This document shows, piece by piece, positions 18,943 to 28,108 of a DNA stretch of 64,000 nucleotides. The position numbers and the translations under genes were made by a program. Where the stretch lies: contig NZ_JAJQJI010000003.1 of the NCBI RefSeq assembly GCF_021213805.1, positions 124,001-188,000 on the forward strand. Direction: 5' to 3'. This DNA comes from Mycobacterium sp. MYCO198283 (GTDB taxonomy: Bacteria > Actinomycetota > Actinomycetes > Mycobacteriales > Mycobacteriaceae). Within the stretch, counting starts at the first letter, position 1. Each line of letters begins with the position of its first letter. The notes under the pieces were generated by a model. That model saw only the letters and a list, made by a program, of their open reading frames with translations, searched no databases and had not been told where the DNA came from.

Positions 18943-20622
18943 CTACGACTGTGCGGGCAGCACGTGTTCACCGGCCTTGTCGGTGGACAGGCACAGCGAG
19001 CAGATGTGGTCGCCCTTGGCGCTGGCGATCATGTCGGGCCGCTCGTAGTCGTGGTGGCACACCTGGCAGCGCAGCCGGTCGTCGGCGGGGTTGCCGAGCG
19101 CGTCGTACATCGGCAGGTCGATGCCGTCGTCGGTGCGGCGCAGGTAGTAGCGGCCCTTCGTCGCGATCGCGAACAGCGGCGGCAGCACGAGGCCCAGCCC
19201 GATCGCCACCAGCGGCGAGTACGGCCGCACCGCCTCACCCAGCCCGCCGAAGAACGCGAGGATCGACAGCCCGGCGGCCAGCAGCATCGAGCCGAAGCCC
19301 ACCGGGTTGACGGCGTAGAGCATGCCGCGGCGGAACTCGGGCTGCATCGGCGACAGGTGCAGCAGGTACTTGTTGAACACGATGTCGCTGGCCACCACCA
19401 CCACCCACGCCATCCCGCAGTTGGCGTAGAAGCCAAGGATGGTGTTGAGGAAGTCGAACATGTTGGCTTCCATCAGCACCAGCGCGATCAGCAGGTTGAC
19501 GCCGAGGAACACCAGCCGGCCGGGGTAGCGGCCCGTGACCCGGGTGAAGGAGTTCGTCCACGCCAGCGACCCGGAGTAGGCGTTGGTCACGTTGATCTTG
19601 ATCTGGCTGATGACGACGAGGACGACGGCGAGCGTCATCGCGAGCCAGCCCGGCATGAAGTTCTCGTAGATCTCCAGGAACTGGTGCACCGGCTGGTTGG
19701 CGATGCCGGCGCTGTCGGCGACGTTGGCGATCAGGTACACCGCGAGGAACAGCCCGACGATCTGCTTCACGGCGCCGAAGATCACCCAGCCCGGGCCGGC
19801 GAGGAACATCCAGGTCCACCAACTGCGCGCGTTCTCCGCGGTGCGGGGCGGCATGAAGCGCAGGTAGTCGTTCTGCTCGGCGATCTGCGCGATCAGCGAC
19901 AGGCACACGCCGGCGGCCAGCAGCGTCGAGCCCAGGTCGAAGCCGTCGACGCCGTTCTCGCCCCGGTAGGCGAAGAACTGGCTGACCGACTCGGGATGGC
20001 TGACGACGAGGTAGATGAACGGCGCCACCATCAGGATCAGCCACAGCGGCGTCGTCCAGACCTGCAGCGTCGACAGCGCCTTCATGCCGTAGATCACCAG
20101 CGGGAAGATGATCAGCGTCGACACCGCGTACCCGAGCCACAGCGGGATGCCGAGCCCCAATTTCAGGCCCTGGGCCATGATCGAGCCCTCGAGCGCGAAG
20201 AAGATGAAGGTGAAGGTCGCGAAGATGACGTTGGTGACGACGGAGCCGTAATAGCCGAAGCCGCTGCCCCGGGTCACCAGGTCGAGGTCGATGTTGTAGC
20301 GCGCGGAGTAGTAGGCCACCGGGAAGCCCGTCGCCATCACCACGACCGCGAAGATGAGGATGCCCCACAGCGCGTTCACCGTGCCGTAGGAGATGCCGAT
20401 GTTGGCGCCGATCGCGAAGTCGGCGAGGTAGGCGATGCCGCCCAGTGCGGAGATGCCGACGACGCCGGTGGACCACCTGCGGTAGCTGCGCGGTGCGAAG
20501 CGCAGCGTGTAGTCCTCCAGCGTTTCCCTGGTGGCGGTCATGGTGTCGAGGTCGGTGGTGACGGCCACGATCACCGGCGACCCGGTCCCGGAGGCCGGTT
20601 TCCGCTCGAGGTTCTGCGTCAT
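18943..20622 (-). CDS. NCS1-family permease with C-terminal zinc-ribbon-like tail
   Basis: 559-residue integral membrane protein with about twelve helices between residues 50 and 490. The N-terminal RFAPRSYRRWS and FAIGANIGISYGTVN segments are typical of NCS1 (purine-cytosine/allantoin-type) permeases, which import nucleobases or related compounds. The last 50 residues are hydrophilic and carry CQVC and CSLC pairs separated by 21 residues with His residues between, a likely zinc-binding ribbon not usual in NCS1 carriers. The ATG has a GAAGGGAA ribosome-binding site. Monocistronic; the ligand cannot be assigned. Confidence 0.85.
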   Translation of the reverse strand: MTQNLERKPASGTGSPVIVAVTTDLDTMTATRETLEDYTLRFAPRSYRRWSTGVVGISALGGIAYLADFAIGANIGISYGTVNALWGILIFAVVVMATGFPVAYYSARYNIDLDLVTRGSGFGYYGSVVTNVIFATFTFIFFALEGSIMAQGLKLGLGIPLWLGYAVSTLIIFPLVIYGMKALSTLQVWTTPLWLILMVAPFIYLVVSHPESVSQFFAYRGENGVDGFDLGSTLLAAGVCLSLIAQIAEQNDYLRFMPPRTAENARSWWTWMFLAGPGWVIFGAVKQIVGLFLAVYLIANVADSAGIANQPVHQFLEIYENFMPGWLAMTLAVVLVVISQIKINVTNAYSGSLAWTNSFTRVTGRYPGRLVFLGVNLLIALVLMEANMFDFLNTILGFYANCGMAWVVVVASDIVFNKYLLHLSPMQPEFRRGMLYAVNPVGFGSMLLAAGLSILAFFGGLGEAVRPYSPLVAIGLGLVLPPLFAIATKGRYYLRRTDDGIDLPMYDALGNPADDRLRCQVCHHDYERPDMIASAKGDHICSLCLSTDKAGEHVLPAQS

Positions 20623-20755
20623 GGGTTCCCTTCGGATGGTCGGCGAAGCGCTGCCCGACGCTAAGCAGGATGTGTTTCGGCGCGTTTACGGCGATGTTGC
20701 TGTCGTCGATCGAAGTGCGGGGGTCGGGTGCTGCGGCCGCACCTAGGCTGGGACG

Positions 20756-21418
20756 ATGCGCCGCTGGTGGACCGTCGCTCACGCGGTGCTCGCGGTGGCG
20801 GTCGTCGCAGCGATGTGGGCCGGCTACGCGCTGCAGTGGCCGCTGGTGGTGGCCGTCGACGACAACGGCGTCGGCGCCGCCGCGGCGTTCGGCGCGGACC
20901 GGCCGGGATGGATCCGGTTCTGGGGCCTGTGCTGTGACGTGTTCAGTCCCACCGGCTTCCGGTTGGCCGCCGTGGTCGTGGCGGTCGCGGCCTGGCGGCA
21001 GCACAACCGCCGCGCCGCGGTGTTCCTCGTCGCGGCCGCGGGCCTCGGCGGCCTGGCGGTGGAGGTGCTGAAGGCCGTCGCGAACCGGCCCCGGCCCGCC
21101 GAGGCGTTCGTCGACGCGCACGCGACGTCGTTCCCGTCGGGGCATGCCGCGGGTGCGGTGGTGGGCGTCGTGGCGCTGCTGGTGGTGCTGCGGCCCCGCC
21201 GGTGGTGGTGGGCGCCGGGCGTCGCCGTCATCCTCGCGGTGGGAATCGGCCGGGTGCTGCTGTGCGTGCACCACCCGTCCGACGTGCTGGCCGGCTGGGC
21301 CGTCGGCTACCTGTGCGTGCTGCTCTGCCTCGCGGTGATCCGCCCGCAGCCGCTGTCGCGGCCGGCTAGCGGCGAGAACGCGGCCGGTACACCGGCAGCG
21401 CCCGGTAGTGCGCCGTGA
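20756..21418 (+). CDS. PAP2-family membrane phosphatase
   Basis: 220-residue integral membrane protein with five or six helices. The three PAP2 phosphatase motifs are seen in order: KAVANRPRP (near residue 103), FPSGH (near 123) and RVLLCVHHPSDV (near 163). Such enzymes dephosphorylate lipid phosphates, for example phosphatidic acid or prenyl pyrophosphate. The start is an ATG 133 bases divergent from the NCS1 permease. Its last 53 bases overlap the convergent PAP2/diacylglycerol-kinase gene. Confidence 0.88.
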   Translation: MRRWWTVAHAVLAVAVVAAMWAGYALQWPLVVAVDDNGVGAAAAFGADRPGWIRFWGLCCDVFSPTGFRLAAVVVAVAAWRQHNRRAAVFLVAAAGLGGLAVEVLKAVANRPRPAEAFVDAHATSFPSGHAAGAVVGVVALLVVLRPRRWWWAPGVAVILAVGIGRVLLCVHHPSDVLAGWAVGYLCVLLCLAVIRPQPLSRPASGENAAGTPAAPGSAP

Positions 21419-22862
21419 AGGTCGCCTGCTCGTGGGCGTCACCGAGCTCGCCGTCGCGCGCGATCACCGTCGGCCCGTCCTCGCTGACGAAGGTGAACTC
21501 GGGCACCTGCATCTCGTGATACAGCGGGCTGCGCTCGAGGCGGCCGGTGGCCAGCGCCGCCAGCACCCGCAGCCGGCCGAACCGGCTGCCGTTCTCCAGG
21601 ATCCGGACATCGATGAGCCCGTCGTCCATGCGGGTGCGGCGTGACGGCGCGAAGCCGCTGGGTAGATAGGTCGAGTTGCCGAGGAAGAACAACGACGTGT
21701 CCACCGTCTTGTTGTCGAAGCGGATGCGGATCGGCTTGTCCTCGCGCAGCACCCGCAGCAACGCATAGGCGCTGGCGAGCGGCTTGCCGATGCGGCGCTC
21801 GTAGCGCTCGCGCAGCTCCACGTAGCGCGGGTAGGCGCCGATGCTGGCGGTGTTGACCACCAGCTGATCCTCGTTCAGGTACACCAGGTCCACCCGCGAC
21901 AGGTGGCCGTCGCGGATCGCGTTCACGGTGTCGGCGACGGTGCTGCAGCCGATGTCCTTCGCAAAGTGGTTGAACGTGCCGGCCGGGAACACCGCCAGCG
22001 GCAGGCCCGTCTCGATCGCGACGCCGGACGCGCAGGACACCGAGCCGTCGCCGCCGCCGATGGCCAGCACTTCGGCGCGGGTCGCGGCGTCGCGCAGCGC
22101 GGCCACCAGGTCGTCGTCGGGGCCGAGCTCGACGATCTCCGCGGCCGGCAGCGCGCGCCGCACCTCGGCGATCACGCGGGCCCCGGTGCCGCTGCCCGAC
22201 GCCGGGTTGATCACCAGCACGACGCCCTGCCCCTCGGGTCGCCGCGGCGCGTCCAGCCACAGCGGCTCGGTGGCCGGCACCTTGCTGACCACCAGGGGAG
22301 GCACCAGCCGCCCGCCGATCACCGCGACCGAGGCGCCGATCCCCAGCCCGGCGATGACGTCGCCCGGGTAGTGGGCGCCGGTCGCGACCCGCGACAGCCC
22401 CACCAGCCCGGCGAGCAGCGCGAGCGGCAGCCCGAGCAGCGGCGCCTCCAGGCCGACGCCCACGGCGAACGCGGCGGCGCTCGCGGAATGACCCGACGGC
22501 AGCGAGTTCGACGTCGGCATCCGCTTGCTGCGCCGGATCAGCGGCACGGCGTCGAACAGCGGCCGCGGGCGGCGCCGGATCCGCTTGGCCACCTGGTTGG
22601 TGAACAGGCTGGTGACGGCGAGGGTCGCGACCCCGCGGGCGGCGCCGCGCCGGGCCGTCGGCTTGTTGCTGGCGATCAGTGCCGCCGCGATGACCAGCCA
22701 CAGCTTGGAGAAGTCGGCGGCGCGCGTCAGCGGCGGCATCACGGTGTCGAGCAGCGGGGTGGGCGTTTCCGCGACGGCGTCGAAGATCTCGCGGTCGAGC
22801 GTGCCGAGGCCGTGGGTGATCCGGTGCAGTCCCTGCGGTCGCCGCCATGCCACCCTCGTCAT
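21366..22862 (-). CDS. Fused PAP2 phosphatase / diacylglycerol kinase-like protein
   Basis: 498 residues. The N-terminal 215 residues form a PAP2 domain with RIRRRPRP, LPSGHSAS and RVATGAHYPGD motifs in membrane helices. The C-terminal half is a DAGK catalytic domain with VINPASGSGTG and IGGGDGS (nucleotide binding). A lipid phosphatase fused to a lipid kinase implies turnover of a diacylglycerol- or sphingoid-type lipid at the membrane, but the substrates are unknown. Its gene is divergent from the L,D-transpeptidase-like gene, with 76 bases between. The PAP2 part corresponds in position to Rv0308. Confidence 0.88.
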   Translation of the reverse strand: MTRVAWRRPQGLHRITHGLGTLDREIFDAVAETPTPLLDTVMPPLTRAADFSKLWLVIAAALIASNKPTARRGAARGVATLAVTSLFTNQVAKRIRRRPRPLFDAVPLIRRSKRMPTSNSLPSGHSASAAAFAVGVGLEAPLLGLPLALLAGLVGLSRVATGAHYPGDVIAGLGIGASVAVIGGRLVPPLVVSKVPATEPLWLDAPRRPEGQGVVLVINPASGSGTGARVIAEVRRALPAAEIVELGPDDDLVAALRDAATRAEVLAIGGGDGSVSCASGVAIETGLPLAVFPAGTFNHFAKDIGCSTVADTVNAIRDGHLSRVDLVYLNEDQLVVNTASIGAYPRYVELRERYERRIGKPLASAYALLRVLREDKPIRIRFDNKTVDTSLFFLGNSTYLPSGFAPSRRTRMDDGLIDVRILENGSRFGRLRVLAALATGRLERSPLYHEMQVPEFTFVSEDGPTVIARDGELGDAHEQATFTAHYRALPVYRPRSRR

Positions 22863-22938
22863 GGCATCAACGTAGCGGCCGCCGCCGTGTCTAAACCTTT
22901 ACTTGACCCCGCAATGTGGGCGCACCGACCATGAACCG

Positions 22939-23661
22939 GTGTTGCGATGGCTGGCCGCGCTGTGGGTGTCGGTGCTGGCGCTGGCCGCCGCCCCGGCCGC
23001 CGGCGCCGTGGGCGCGCCGTGGTTCGCCCGCTCGGTGGGCGCTGCGACACAGGTGATCTCGGTGGTCGGCGGCGGCGGGTCGGCGGCGACGATGGACGTC
23101 TACCAGCGCACCGGCGCAGGCTGGCAGCCGGTGGCGGCGGGTATCCCGGCGCACATCGGCGCCAAGGGCATGTCGGCCGACCACGTCGACGGCTCGATGA
23201 TGACCCCGATGGGCGTGTTCACGCTGGACTTCGCGTTCGGCACCGCGCCCAACCCGGGCGGCGGCCTCCCCTACGTGCGGGTGGGGCCGAACCACTGGTG
23301 GGACGGCGACATGAAGAGCCCCACCTACAACACGATGCAGGTGTGCGAGAAGGCGCGGTGTCCGTTCAGCACGTCGCCCGCCGACGGCACCGAGAACCTC
23401 GCCATCCCGCAGTACGCGCACGCCGTCGTCATGGGCGTGAACAAGGAGCGGGTGCCGGGCCGTGGCGGCGCCTTCTTCGTCCACACCACCGACGGCGGAC
23501 CGACCGCCGGCTGCGTGGCCATCGACGACGCCACGCTGGTGGCGATCATGCGGTGGCTGCGCCCGGGCGCCCTGATCGCGATCGCCAATAGCTACACCCG
23601 CAGCGCTTTTCCGGGCCGCAGCGTGAAGTCGAGCGCCTTGAGCGACAGCGTCGCCTCGTAG
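22939..23661 (+). CDS. Exported L,D-transpeptidase-like protein (Rv0309-like)
   Basis: 240-residue exported protein with a signal peptide of about 25 residues (cleavage after AAGA). The core matches Rv0309: NPGGGLPYVRVGPNHWW, then FFVHTTDGGPTAGCVAID, a YkuD-type motif with catalytic Cys and upstream His. A role in peptidoglycan cross-linking or cleavage is possible, but the motif is not the standard SxGCxR. The GTG at 22939 gives the hydrophobic N-terminus. The end overlaps the convergent SnoaL-like gene by 70 bases. Confidence 0.88.
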   Translation: MLRWLAALWVSVLALAAAPAAGAVGAPWFARSVGAATQVISVVGGGGSAATMDVYQRTGAGWQPVAAGIPAHIGAKGMSADHVDGSMMTPMGVFTLDFAFGTAPNPGGGLPYVRVGPNHWWDGDMKSPTYNTMQVCEKARCPFSTSPADGTENLAIPQYAHAVVMGVNKERVPGRGGAFFVHTTDGGPTAGCVAIDDATLVAIMRWLRPGALIAIANSYTRSAFPGRSVKSSALSDSVAS

Positions 23662-24062
23662 GTGCGCTGGTAGCCGGTGTGGCTGATCCGCCAGCCGTCG
23701 GACGTGCGGCGGTAGCTGTCGGTGTAGAACGCCGCGCCCATGAGCATGAAGTCGAAGTCGGGCACGATCACCTTGTCCTGCAGGTACCAGATGCCCGTCG
23801 CCTCGTCCCCGTCGACCGTGATCTCCGGATGGGTGACGCGGTGCTCGGTGACGACGTTCGCGGGCATGGCCGTCCGCATGAATTCCACCAGCGACGCCCG
23901 ATCGGTGAAGCGGTGTTCCTGGCCGAGCGACGAGCCGTAGTCGCCGACGATGTCCTCGGTGAGCGTGCCGGCGAACGCATCCCAGTCCTTGGTGTCCAGC
24001 GTTCGCAGATACCGGTATTTCACCTGCTCGATGGCGTCGATGTCGTCGCGATGTCCGCTCAT
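23592..24062 (-). CDS. SnoaL/NTF2-like protein (Rv0310c-like)
   Basis: 156 residues with the alpha+beta barrel pattern of the SnoaL-like family: DAIEQVKYRYLRTLDTKDWD at the start, then VTEHRVTHPEI and YTDSYRRTSDGWRISHTGY. These proteins are small hydrolases, dehydratases or binding proteins of varied function. The ATG at 24062 is preferred; a GTG 15 codons upstream is possible. The order Rv0309-Rv0310c is conserved. Function unknown. Confidence 0.83.
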   Translation of the reverse strand: MSGHRDDIDAIEQVKYRYLRTLDTKDWDAFAGTLTEDIVGDYGSSLGQEHRFTDRASLVEFMRTAMPANVVTEHRVTHPEITVDGDEATGIWYLQDKVIVPDFDFMLMGAAFYTDSYRRTSDGWRISHTGYQRTYEATLSLKALDFTLRPGKALRV

Positions 24063-24154
24063 CGGGTCATTGCACCACGCCGCCGTCGCAGGTGTTGCGG
24101 GTCTCACTGCGCTTTTCGCGGTGCAACACGCGCCAACCCGGGTAGCCCACCCCC

Positions 24155-24289
24155 ATGCGAGCTGAAGAAGGCGACGAATCCCTGCAGGACTACGCCGACA
24201 AGGCGGAGGACACCAAGAAGACCGTCGAAGAAGCGACCGACCGCCCCAACCTTTCCAGTGAGGACGTGAGCCCGTCCGCCAAGCGATAA
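24155..24289 (+). CDS. Small acidic 44-residue protein
   Basis: A short frame opens with ATG and encodes a highly charged peptide (MRAEEGDESLQDYADKAED...) ending SPSAKR before TAA. Third codon positions are mostly G/C, as in real genes here, and the peptide is helical and amphipathic. It lies alone between the SnoaL-like gene and the amidohydrolase. No clear ribosome-binding site is seen. I do not know a family for it. Confidence 0.45.
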   Translation: MRAEEGDESLQDYADKAEDTKKTVEEATDRPNLSSEDVSPSAKR

Positions 24290-24316
24290 GCTGCGCCTCC
24301 TGGTGCAGGAGGTGCC

Positions 24317-25927
24317 ATGGCGGCTGCCGATCTGGTGTTCTACGGCACGATCCTGCCCGTCGACGACGCCTTCTCCACCGCTGAGGCGCTCGCCGTCACC
24401 GGCGGCCGGATCGCAGCGGTGGGCCGTCGCGCCGAGGTCGAGCCCCTGGTGGGACCCGAGACCGCGGTGCGCGACCTCGGCGACGGCTGTCTGCTGCCCG
24501 GCTTCGTCGAGGCCCACGGCCACCCGGTGATGGAGGCCATGATCCTGTCGGACCGCATGGTCGACATTCGCCCCGTCACCCTCCCCGATGCCGACGCCGT
24601 CGTGGCGGCCGTCGCGTCGGAGGTCGCCCGCCGCGGCGCCGACGGCGCCTACCTGTCCGGCTGGGATCCGCTGCTGCAGCGGGGCCTGCCGCAACCGACG
24701 CTGGCGTGGCTCGACGCCCGGGCCCCCGACACGCCGCTGGTGATCATCCACAACTCCGGCCACCTGGCGTACTTCAACAGCGCGGCGGCCGCGCGCGCCG
24801 GCATCACCCGCGACACCCTCGACCCGGTGGGCGCCGAATACGGCCGCGACGCCCACGGCGATCTCGACGGCTCGGCACGCGAGACCGGCGCGGTGTTCCC
24901 GCTGCTCGCCGGCGCCATCGAGCCGGCCGACTATCCGGCGATGCTGCTCGCCGAGTGCGGGCGGCTCAACGCCGCCGGGCTCACCATGTGCTCGGAGATG
25001 GCGTTCAGCCCGATGTTCCGGCCACTGGTCGACGGGCTGCGCGACGCCGGGGCGCTCACCGTGCGACTGCGCACCTACGAGATCTCCACACCCGAGAGGG
25101 CCGCCACCGCAACGCTTTCCAACGGCGACGACATGCTCCGGCAGGTCGGCGTCAAGATCTGGGTCGACGGCTCGCCGTGGATCGGCAACATCGACCTGAC
25201 ATTTCCGTACCTCGACACCGACGACACCCGGACCATCGGCGTGCGGCCCGGCTCCTGCGGCCACGCCAACTACACCCGCGACGAGCTCACCGACATCGTC
25301 GAGGCGTACTTCCCGCGGGGCTGGCAGCTGGCGTGCCACGTGCAGGGCGACGCCGGCATCGACACGATCCTGGACGTCTACGAAGCGGCGCTGCGCCGCT
25401 GGCCGCGGACCGACCACCGGCTCCGGCTCGAGCACGTCGGCGCGATGACCGACGAGCAGTTCCGCCGCGCCGCCGAGCTCGGCGTGACGTGCAGCATCTT
25501 CGTCGACCAGCTGCACTACTGGGGCGACGTGCTCGTCGACGGACTCTTCGGACCCGAGCACGGCAGCCGGTGGATGCCGGCCGGCTCCGCGGTCGCCGCC
25601 GGCATCCGCATCTCGCTGCACAACGACCCGCCCGTCACGCCGGAGGAGCCGCTGCGCAACATCGCCGTCGCCGTCACCCGCACGGCGCCCAGCGGTCGAG
25701 TGCTGGCCCCCGAGCAGCGGCTCACCGTCGAGCAGGCGATCCGCGCGCAGACCATCGACGCGGCGTGGCAGCTGTTCGCCGACGACGTCACCGGGTCGCT
25801 GGCGGTGGGGAAGTACGCCGACCTCGTGGTGTTGTCGGCCGACCCGCGGACGGTGGCGCGGGAAACCATCGCCGACCTGCAGGTCCGGGAGACCTATCTG
25901 GCCGGCCGCCTGGTCAGCGGCGGCTGA
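24317..25927 (+). CDS. Metal-dependent amidohydrolase (YtcJ-like)
   Basis: 536-residue amidohydrolase of the YtcJ/D-aminoacylase-like group. The N-terminal small beta domain (DLVFYGTILPVDDAF) is followed by the metal motif VEAHGHPV near residue 70. ACHVQGD, RLEHVG and HNDPPVTPEEP supply further metal ligands, and the protein ends with the usual GKYADLVVLSADP strand. A strong AGGAGG ribosome-binding site lies 5 bases before the ATG. Likely cytosolic; the amide substrate is not predictable. Confidence 0.9.
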   Translation: MAAADLVFYGTILPVDDAFSTAEALAVTGGRIAAVGRRAEVEPLVGPETAVRDLGDGCLLPGFVEAHGHPVMEAMILSDRMVDIRPVTLPDADAVVAAVASEVARRGADGAYLSGWDPLLQRGLPQPTLAWLDARAPDTPLVIIHNSGHLAYFNSAAAARAGITRDTLDPVGAEYGRDAHGDLDGSARETGAVFPLLAGAIEPADYPAMLLAECGRLNAAGLTMCSEMAFSPMFRPLVDGLRDAGALTVRLRTYEISTPERAATATLSNGDDMLRQVGVKIWVDGSPWIGNIDLTFPYLDTDDTRTIGVRPGSCGHANYTRDELTDIVEAYFPRGWQLACHVQGDAGIDTILDVYEAALRRWPRTDHRLRLEHVGAMTDEQFRRAAELGVTCSIFVDQLHYWGDVLVDGLFGPEHGSRWMPAGSAVAAGIRISLHNDPPVTPEEPLRNIAVAVTRTAPSGRVLAPEQRLTVEQAIRAQTIDAAWQLFADDVTGSLAVGKYADLVVLSADPRTVARETIADLQVRETYLAGRLVSGG

Positions 25928-25988
25928 CCGGGCTGGGGCACACTGGAGTGGTTCCGGCCCGTTCGTCGGGGCCGGTGAGGAGGACACC

Positions 25989-26363
25989 ATGGCAGGCAAC
26001 GATCCGTTCGGTTTCGACCCGGATGACCTCGACAGGGTGCTGCGCGAGGTGGGCGACGGGTTGCGCGGCGCGTTCTCGCAGTTCGGCCGGCTGCTCGACG
26101 GCTCCGGTGAGCGTGCCGGCTGGTCGGTCCTCTTCGACGACCTGGGCCGCCGCGCCAAGCCCGCCGAACCGGAGACCACCGGCGAGAAGGGCGACGGCGT
26201 CTGGGTCATCTACACCGTCGGCGACAACGGCGGCGCGCAGGTGGAGCAGGTGTTCCGCACCGAGCTCGACGCGCTGCGGGCCAACCAGCACAACACCGAC
26301 GGCCGGCGCCGGGTGCGGTTCCTGCCGTACGGCATCGCCGTCAGCGTGCTGGACCCCGAGTAA
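25989..26363 (+). CDS. Conserved hypothetical protein, 124 aa
   Basis: Soluble, acidic 124-residue protein starting MAGNDPFGFDPDDLDR with a GAGGAGG ribosome-binding site before the ATG. The N-terminal half looks helical, the C-terminal half beta-rich (WVIYTVGD, RVRFLPYGIAVSVLD). It is followed after two bases by a membrane-anchored protein, so the two probably form an operon. I do not recognise a characterised family. Confidence 0.75.
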   Translation: MAGNDPFGFDPDDLDRVLREVGDGLRGAFSQFGRLLDGSGERAGWSVLFDDLGRRAKPAEPETTGEKGDGVWVIYTVGDNGGAQVEQVFRTELDALRANQHNTDGRRRVRFLPYGIAVSVLDPE

Positions 26364-26365
26364 CC

Positions 26366-26878
26366 GTGGCAGCACCCGGGGTGACGGCCGCGCCCGTGCA
26401 CCCGCGCCGCAGGCTGGCCACGGTGGTGACGGTGACGTCGCTCGTCGTCGCCGTGGCCGCGCTGGCGGTCGCCGGGTGGGCGCTGGCGCGCACCTACCGC
26501 GACCCGGCGCCGGCCTACACCGAGGCGCAACGGGCGGCCGCCAAGGACCGGATCTGTGCGGCCGTCGAGCTGGTGCGCAGCGGCGTCTCCCTCAACACCA
26601 ACCTGCAGAGCCCCGGCGGGCCGGCCGACGCCACCGGCGCCATGGCCGCCGCGGCCAATGCGCGGATCTCGCTCTACGACGGCGGGCAGTATCTGCTGGC
26701 TCGCCTCGATCCGGCCACCGACGCCGAATTAGCGGACGCGGTACGGACATTCGCCGACACGCTGGTCGACATCGGTGCCGCCGCAACCGCCGGCGCGTTG
26801 AACACCGATCCCGATCAGGCGGCCCGAATCCAGCAGGCCGACGCCGCGCAGCAGCGGATCGCGACGAGCTGCGCCTAG
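26366..26878 (+). CDS. Membrane-anchored conserved hypothetical protein, 170 aa
   Basis: GTG start two bases after the preceding stop, hence translationally coupled. One transmembrane helix (residues about 20-42) follows a short basic cytoplasmic end (HPRRR). The outer part is Ala-rich and helical, with two cysteines (RICAAVELV near residue 64 and the last-but-one residue) that could form a disulphide. This layout recurs in mycobacterial helical membrane proteins linked to envelope stress, but no function is established. Confidence 0.72.
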   Translation: MAAPGVTAAPVHPRRRLATVVTVTSLVVAVAALAVAGWALARTYRDPAPAYTEAQRAAAKDRICAAVELVRSGVSLNTNLQSPGGPADATGAMAAAANARISLYDGGQYLLARLDPATDAELADAVRTFADTLVDIGAAATAGALNTDPDQAARIQQADAAQQRIATSCA

Positions 26879-26884
26879 CCGGGG

Positions 26885-27982
26885 TCACGGGACGTCGGTC
26901 GGCGTCCCGTCGACCGTCAGCCCCGACACGGTGTAGGTCTCGCGGGGCGCGTCGGAATACAGCCGCATGGCGGCGGCGCTGCGCTGAATCGCGATGTTGC
27001 GCAGCGAGATCCCGCCGACGCTGCCGCCGTCCTTCACCCACACCACGATGTCGCGCTCGGCGTTGGCCGGCGTGTCGGCGACGGTGATGTCCGAGATCGC
27101 GACGTCGGTGGTCGCGTAACCGGGGTGTTCGCCGTAGACGGCGATGGCGCCCATCACCACGCCCGGCGTCCAGTTGGCCCCGGTCACGGTGCCGCCGTTG
27201 ACGCGCACGTGGGTGGTGTTCTGCGTGAAGAACGGCGCCCCCTCGGTGGTCACGTAGATGCCGGCGCCGCTGGTGCCGCTGACGCGGACGTTGTTGTAGG
27301 TGACGTTCTCGCCGCCGCCCACCGAGACGCCGCGGCCCCAGGTGGTGCCGTTGACCACCGGCGAGTTGATCGTGATGTTGCGGCACGGCGGGGCTTGGCG
27401 GCCGTAGGCCCGCTCGGTGTAGGAGATCACGGCGACGCCGTCGTCACCGGTGCGCTCGGTGAGCGGGTTGTTGACGACGCCGTCGTGCGCGCCGTCGGTC
27501 ATGTGGATACCGTCGGCCCGCGAGTCGCGCACCGTCACCCGGTCGAACCGGAAGTCGCCCGCCCGGTTGTAGACGAAGACACCCGCCGCCGCAGACCCGT
27601 CGATCGTCACGTCGCTCAGCGTCACCCCGTCAGCCTCGACGGTGAGCTTGTGCTGTTCGTTCGCGCTGTAGCGGGGGCCGCCGCGCGGCGCGCTCAACGT
27701 GATGTTGCTCAGCGACACCCCGGGCGCCTTGATCTGCACCGCCGAGGTGAGGTCGTTGGTGGCCTGCAGGGTGGCGCCGTTGCCGTTGATCCGGACGTTC
27801 GGCACCTTGATCTGCAGGATGCCGCCGTGCCAGTAGGTCTGCGGGTCCAGTGTCAGTGTGTCGCCGGGCGCCAGGGCGTCGAACTTCGCCTGCAGTGCGG
27901 CGGTGGCATCCTCGGCCTGCGCGGGCGCTGCCGGCAGCACTATTGCCGCCGCGAGCAGCATCGCGAACACCAAGCTCTTCAT
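26885..27982 (-). CDS. Exported right-handed beta-helix protein
   Basis: 365 residues. A signal peptide (residues 1-23, ending PAQA) is followed by a repetitive beta-rich body typical of pectate-lyase-like parallel beta-helices, with regular N/D-containing turns (RINGNGATLQA, VTLSDVTIDGSAAAGVF, SVGGGENVTYNNVRVSG). Such folds bind or cleave polysaccharides. No lyase or hydrolase active site can be assigned by eye. The ATG at 27982 has an AGGAG ribosome-binding site and gives a normal signal peptide; an earlier in-frame start would bury it. Confidence 0.82.
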   Translation of the reverse strand: MKSLVFAMLLAAAIVLPAAPAQAEDATAALQAKFDALAPGDTLTLDPQTYWHGGILQIKVPNVRINGNGATLQATNDLTSAVQIKAPGVSLSNITLSAPRGGPRYSANEQHKLTVEADGVTLSDVTIDGSAAAGVFVYNRAGDFRFDRVTVRDSRADGIHMTDGAHDGVVNNPLTERTGDDGVAVISYTERAYGRQAPPCRNITINSPVVNGTTWGRGVSVGGGENVTYNNVRVSGTSGAGIYVTTEGAPFFTQNTTHVRVNGGTVTGANWTPGVVMGAIAVYGEHPGYATTDVAISDITVADTPANAERDIVVWVKDGGSVGGISLRNIAIQRSAAAMRLYSDAPRETYTVSGLTVDGTPTDVP

Positions 27983-28108
27983 CGCTTCGCTCCTGTCGAC
28001 CACAGTGCCAAAGAACAGCCGTATCAGACGTGCCGATCGGTGTCGAGCGCCGGCCCGTCGGTGATGACATCGCACCGCCGGCGCCGATCATTACCCCCGG
28101 CGGTGCTC

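Noticed and set aside
16738..20664. Long + strand open frame (about 1,300 codons) across stf0, sulfatase and permease
   Set aside because: Antisense to three well-supported genes and of shadow-type composition.
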